A stretch of 64,000 bases of DNA from Paraburkholderia sp. DHOC27 (GTDB lineage: Bacteria > Pseudomonadota > Gammaproteobacteria > Burkholderiales > Burkholderiaceae), in assembly GCF_003429005.1 (NCBI RefSeq), contig NZ_QVQV01000001.1:62001-126000 (forward strand). The letters run 5' to 3'. The first letter of the stretch is position 1; the number at the start of each line of letters is the position of its first letter. The position numbers and the translations under genes were made by a program. Shown in pieces: positions 62,754 to 64,000 of the stretch. The notes under the pieces are model-generated. The model was not told the DNA's origin, did no database searches, and saw nothing but the letters and a program-made list of their open reading frames with translations.

Positions 62754-64000
62754 ATGAACTTCTCGCACACGCTTATCGGGCTCACCCTTTGCGCTGGGCT
62801 GGCATTCGCAACGCCCCTCACCCACGCACAGACGTCTCCCTCTTCCGACACGCGAGCAGGCTGCGTTTATCGTGGCCCCAATGGCTTGCAGTTTCTGGAC
62901 CGCACGCAACGAACGCGCGCGCAACTCACGGCGGATCTTCAGGAGGCCTATTCCGCCGGTGCAAGTCTGAGTGACCCCTGCCTTTCCGGACAGGTCGCCG
63001 CCATGCCGGCGAGCGCCTATGCTGCACTGGCAAGCCAGTATCCGAAGAGCTATCAACCGTTGCCGCCTTCCACAGCAAACCTGTCCGCCGCGGCACTCGT
63101 CTCTGGCAGCGCCACCGCAGCGCTTGGGGCTTCTTTCGCGGTCAAATTCAGTTTCACGAATCTGGACAACCTGGTTCCAGCGGGATTTCTCCCGTTCTTT
63201 TCGCCACTCGGGCCAACGCTGGATGGCCGCGTCTTCGGCACGGCCTATGACAGCAACGCCAACGGCTATGTCTCGGTGTACCAGGGCGGCACCATCAAGG
63301 CACTGGCAGCGGGCTATGCGAACGTGGTCTCGCATCTTGGCCTGGTGGGCGGCTATGTCATCACGGACCCGGTCAATTACTATCAGCAGGCAGCCGTGTT
63401 CGTCGGCAATAACGTGCAACTGATTCCGCGCGTGCAGGGCGAGGTCAGCAGTTTTGTGCAGGCCATCAACGACTTTGGTCTGTTGATCGTGGCATCCATT
63501 GATGCCAGCGGCAACGAGACCCACTACCTTTACCGCAATGGTAAAGCCAGCGTCATCAAGATCAGCGTAAGTGGTTTGCAAACCGTGCTGACCGGCATGA
63601 ACGATTCTGGCGTGATAGTCGGATACGAAATACTGCCTGGCTTCCAGTATCTGGCATTCAAATACGTAAGCGCGACGGGCACGACCACCCCCCTTCCACC
63701 GCTGCCTACCGAACCCAATTCGTGGGCGTTGGGTATCAACGAACTGGGCGACGTGGTCGGCTATTCGTTCGTCTCTGGAGGGATAGAGCGCGTCGGGCTC
63801 TGGCAGGGCAATAGCAGCTTCACGCCCTACTTCGTGGAAGGCACGCCCGCCGTGCCAACCGTCAGCAACTCACTGCTCGTGAACGATCTTCGGCAGATCG
63901 TGATAACGTTCACGAACGACGGCCAAAGCTACCTCGTGCCGCAAAAAGGCGTGCGGGTAGCGCTGGTGAACACCATTGCCTATGACCCCAGCGTCAACGG
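62754..64000 (+). CDS. exported HAF-repeat-like protein, 3'-truncated
   Basis: The frame is open from the ATG at 62754 (GGAGAG about seven bases upstream) to the end of the window, 415 residues so far. It starts with a signal peptide (MNFSHTLIGLTLCAGLAFA, cleavage near THAQT) and has two early Cys (AGCVYRG and DPCLSG). The body has repeats of the type MNDSGVIVGYE and INELGDVVGYS, as in extracellular HAF-repeat proteins that may form a beta-propeller. Function unknown. It stands 232 bases after the TPR-transferase gene. Confidence 0.75.
   Translation, partial: MNFSHTLIGLTLCAGLAFATPLTHAQTSPSSDTRAGCVYRGPNGLQFLDRTQRTRAQLTADLQEAYSAGASLSDPCLSGQVAAMPASAYAALASQYPKSYQPLPPSTANLSAAALVSGSATAALGASFAVKFSFTNLDNLVPAGFLPFFSPLGPTLDGRVFGTAYDSNANGYVSVYQGGTIKALAAGYANVVSHLGLVGGYVITDPVNYYQQAAVFVGNNVQLIPRVQGEVSSFVQAINDFGLLIVASIDASGNETHYLYRNGKASVIKISVSGLQTVLTGMNDSGVIVGYEILPGFQYLAFKYVSATGTTTPLPPLPTEPNSWALGINELGDVVGYSFVSGGIERVGLWQGNSSFTPYFVEGTPAVPTVSNSLLVNDLRQIVITFTNDGQSYLVPQKGVRVALVNTIAYDPSVN

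Overview
The window is GC-rich, densely coded DNA. Its gene content and codon usage suggest a member of the Burkholderiaceae, most likely the Paraburkholderia/Caballeronia group. The evidence is the layout of the type VI secretion (T6SS) locus, a DUF2844/DUF3443 lipoprotein pair, a glucose-dehydrogenase-like SDR coupled to a GH15 enzyme, and a dispersed repeat of a kind I associate with these genomes. The genus is an inference; there is no rRNA or other marker gene in the window.

Region 1 (1-31.9 kb) is most of a T6SS locus of the threonine-phosphorylation type. On the + strand lie tssF (5' end cut off), tssG, clpV/tssH, an FHA-domain tagH and a PP2C phosphatase (pppA). On the - strand, tssA-tssB-tssC form the end of a longer transcription unit. 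Further along on the + strand are tssJ, tssK, tssL (with an OmpA-like domain), tssM, tagF and a Ser/Thr kinase (ppkA-like), followed by an MltA-type lytic transglycosylase. hcp, tssE, vgrG and PAAR genes are not in the window. A three-gene cassette sits between tssA and tssJ: an exported TPR-CHAT protease, a TpsB (FhaC/ShlB-like) transporter and a 1,871-residue TpsA exoprotein. It reads straight into tssA, whose start is about 15 bases after the tpsA stop. This fused two-partner-secretion/CHAT/T6SS arrangement is the best candidate for an undescribed functional unit here.

Region 2 (31.9-46 kb) is a mixed accessory and housekeeping stretch: a GT2-like glycosyltransferase, an inverted pair of dispersed repeats, lipoproteins, a small outer-membrane barrel, an SDR/GH15 pair, a GDSL esterase lipoprotein, the DUF2844/DUF3443 pair (the latter looks like a pepsin-type aspartic protease), a SnoaL-like protein, a solitary ParA ATPase and several small unknown proteins.

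Region 3 (45.3-52.3 kb) is a sugar or sugar-acid catabolic operon. It contains an FCD-type GntR regulator divergent from SDR dehydrogenase, AGE-family epimerase/isomerase, enolase-superfamily dehydratase, ABC ATPase, permease and periplasmic binding protein. A candidate operator (TAGTATACAA) lies between regulator and operon.

Region 4 (52.3-64 kb) holds a FlxA-like low-complexity protein with a long Gly run, a large winged-helix/STAND-ATPase regulator, a third copy of the dispersed repeat, and two TPR proteins with GT9-like C-termini flanking a Ser/Thr/Ala-rich, signal-less protein. The window ends inside an exported HAF-repeat-like protein that runs off the edge.
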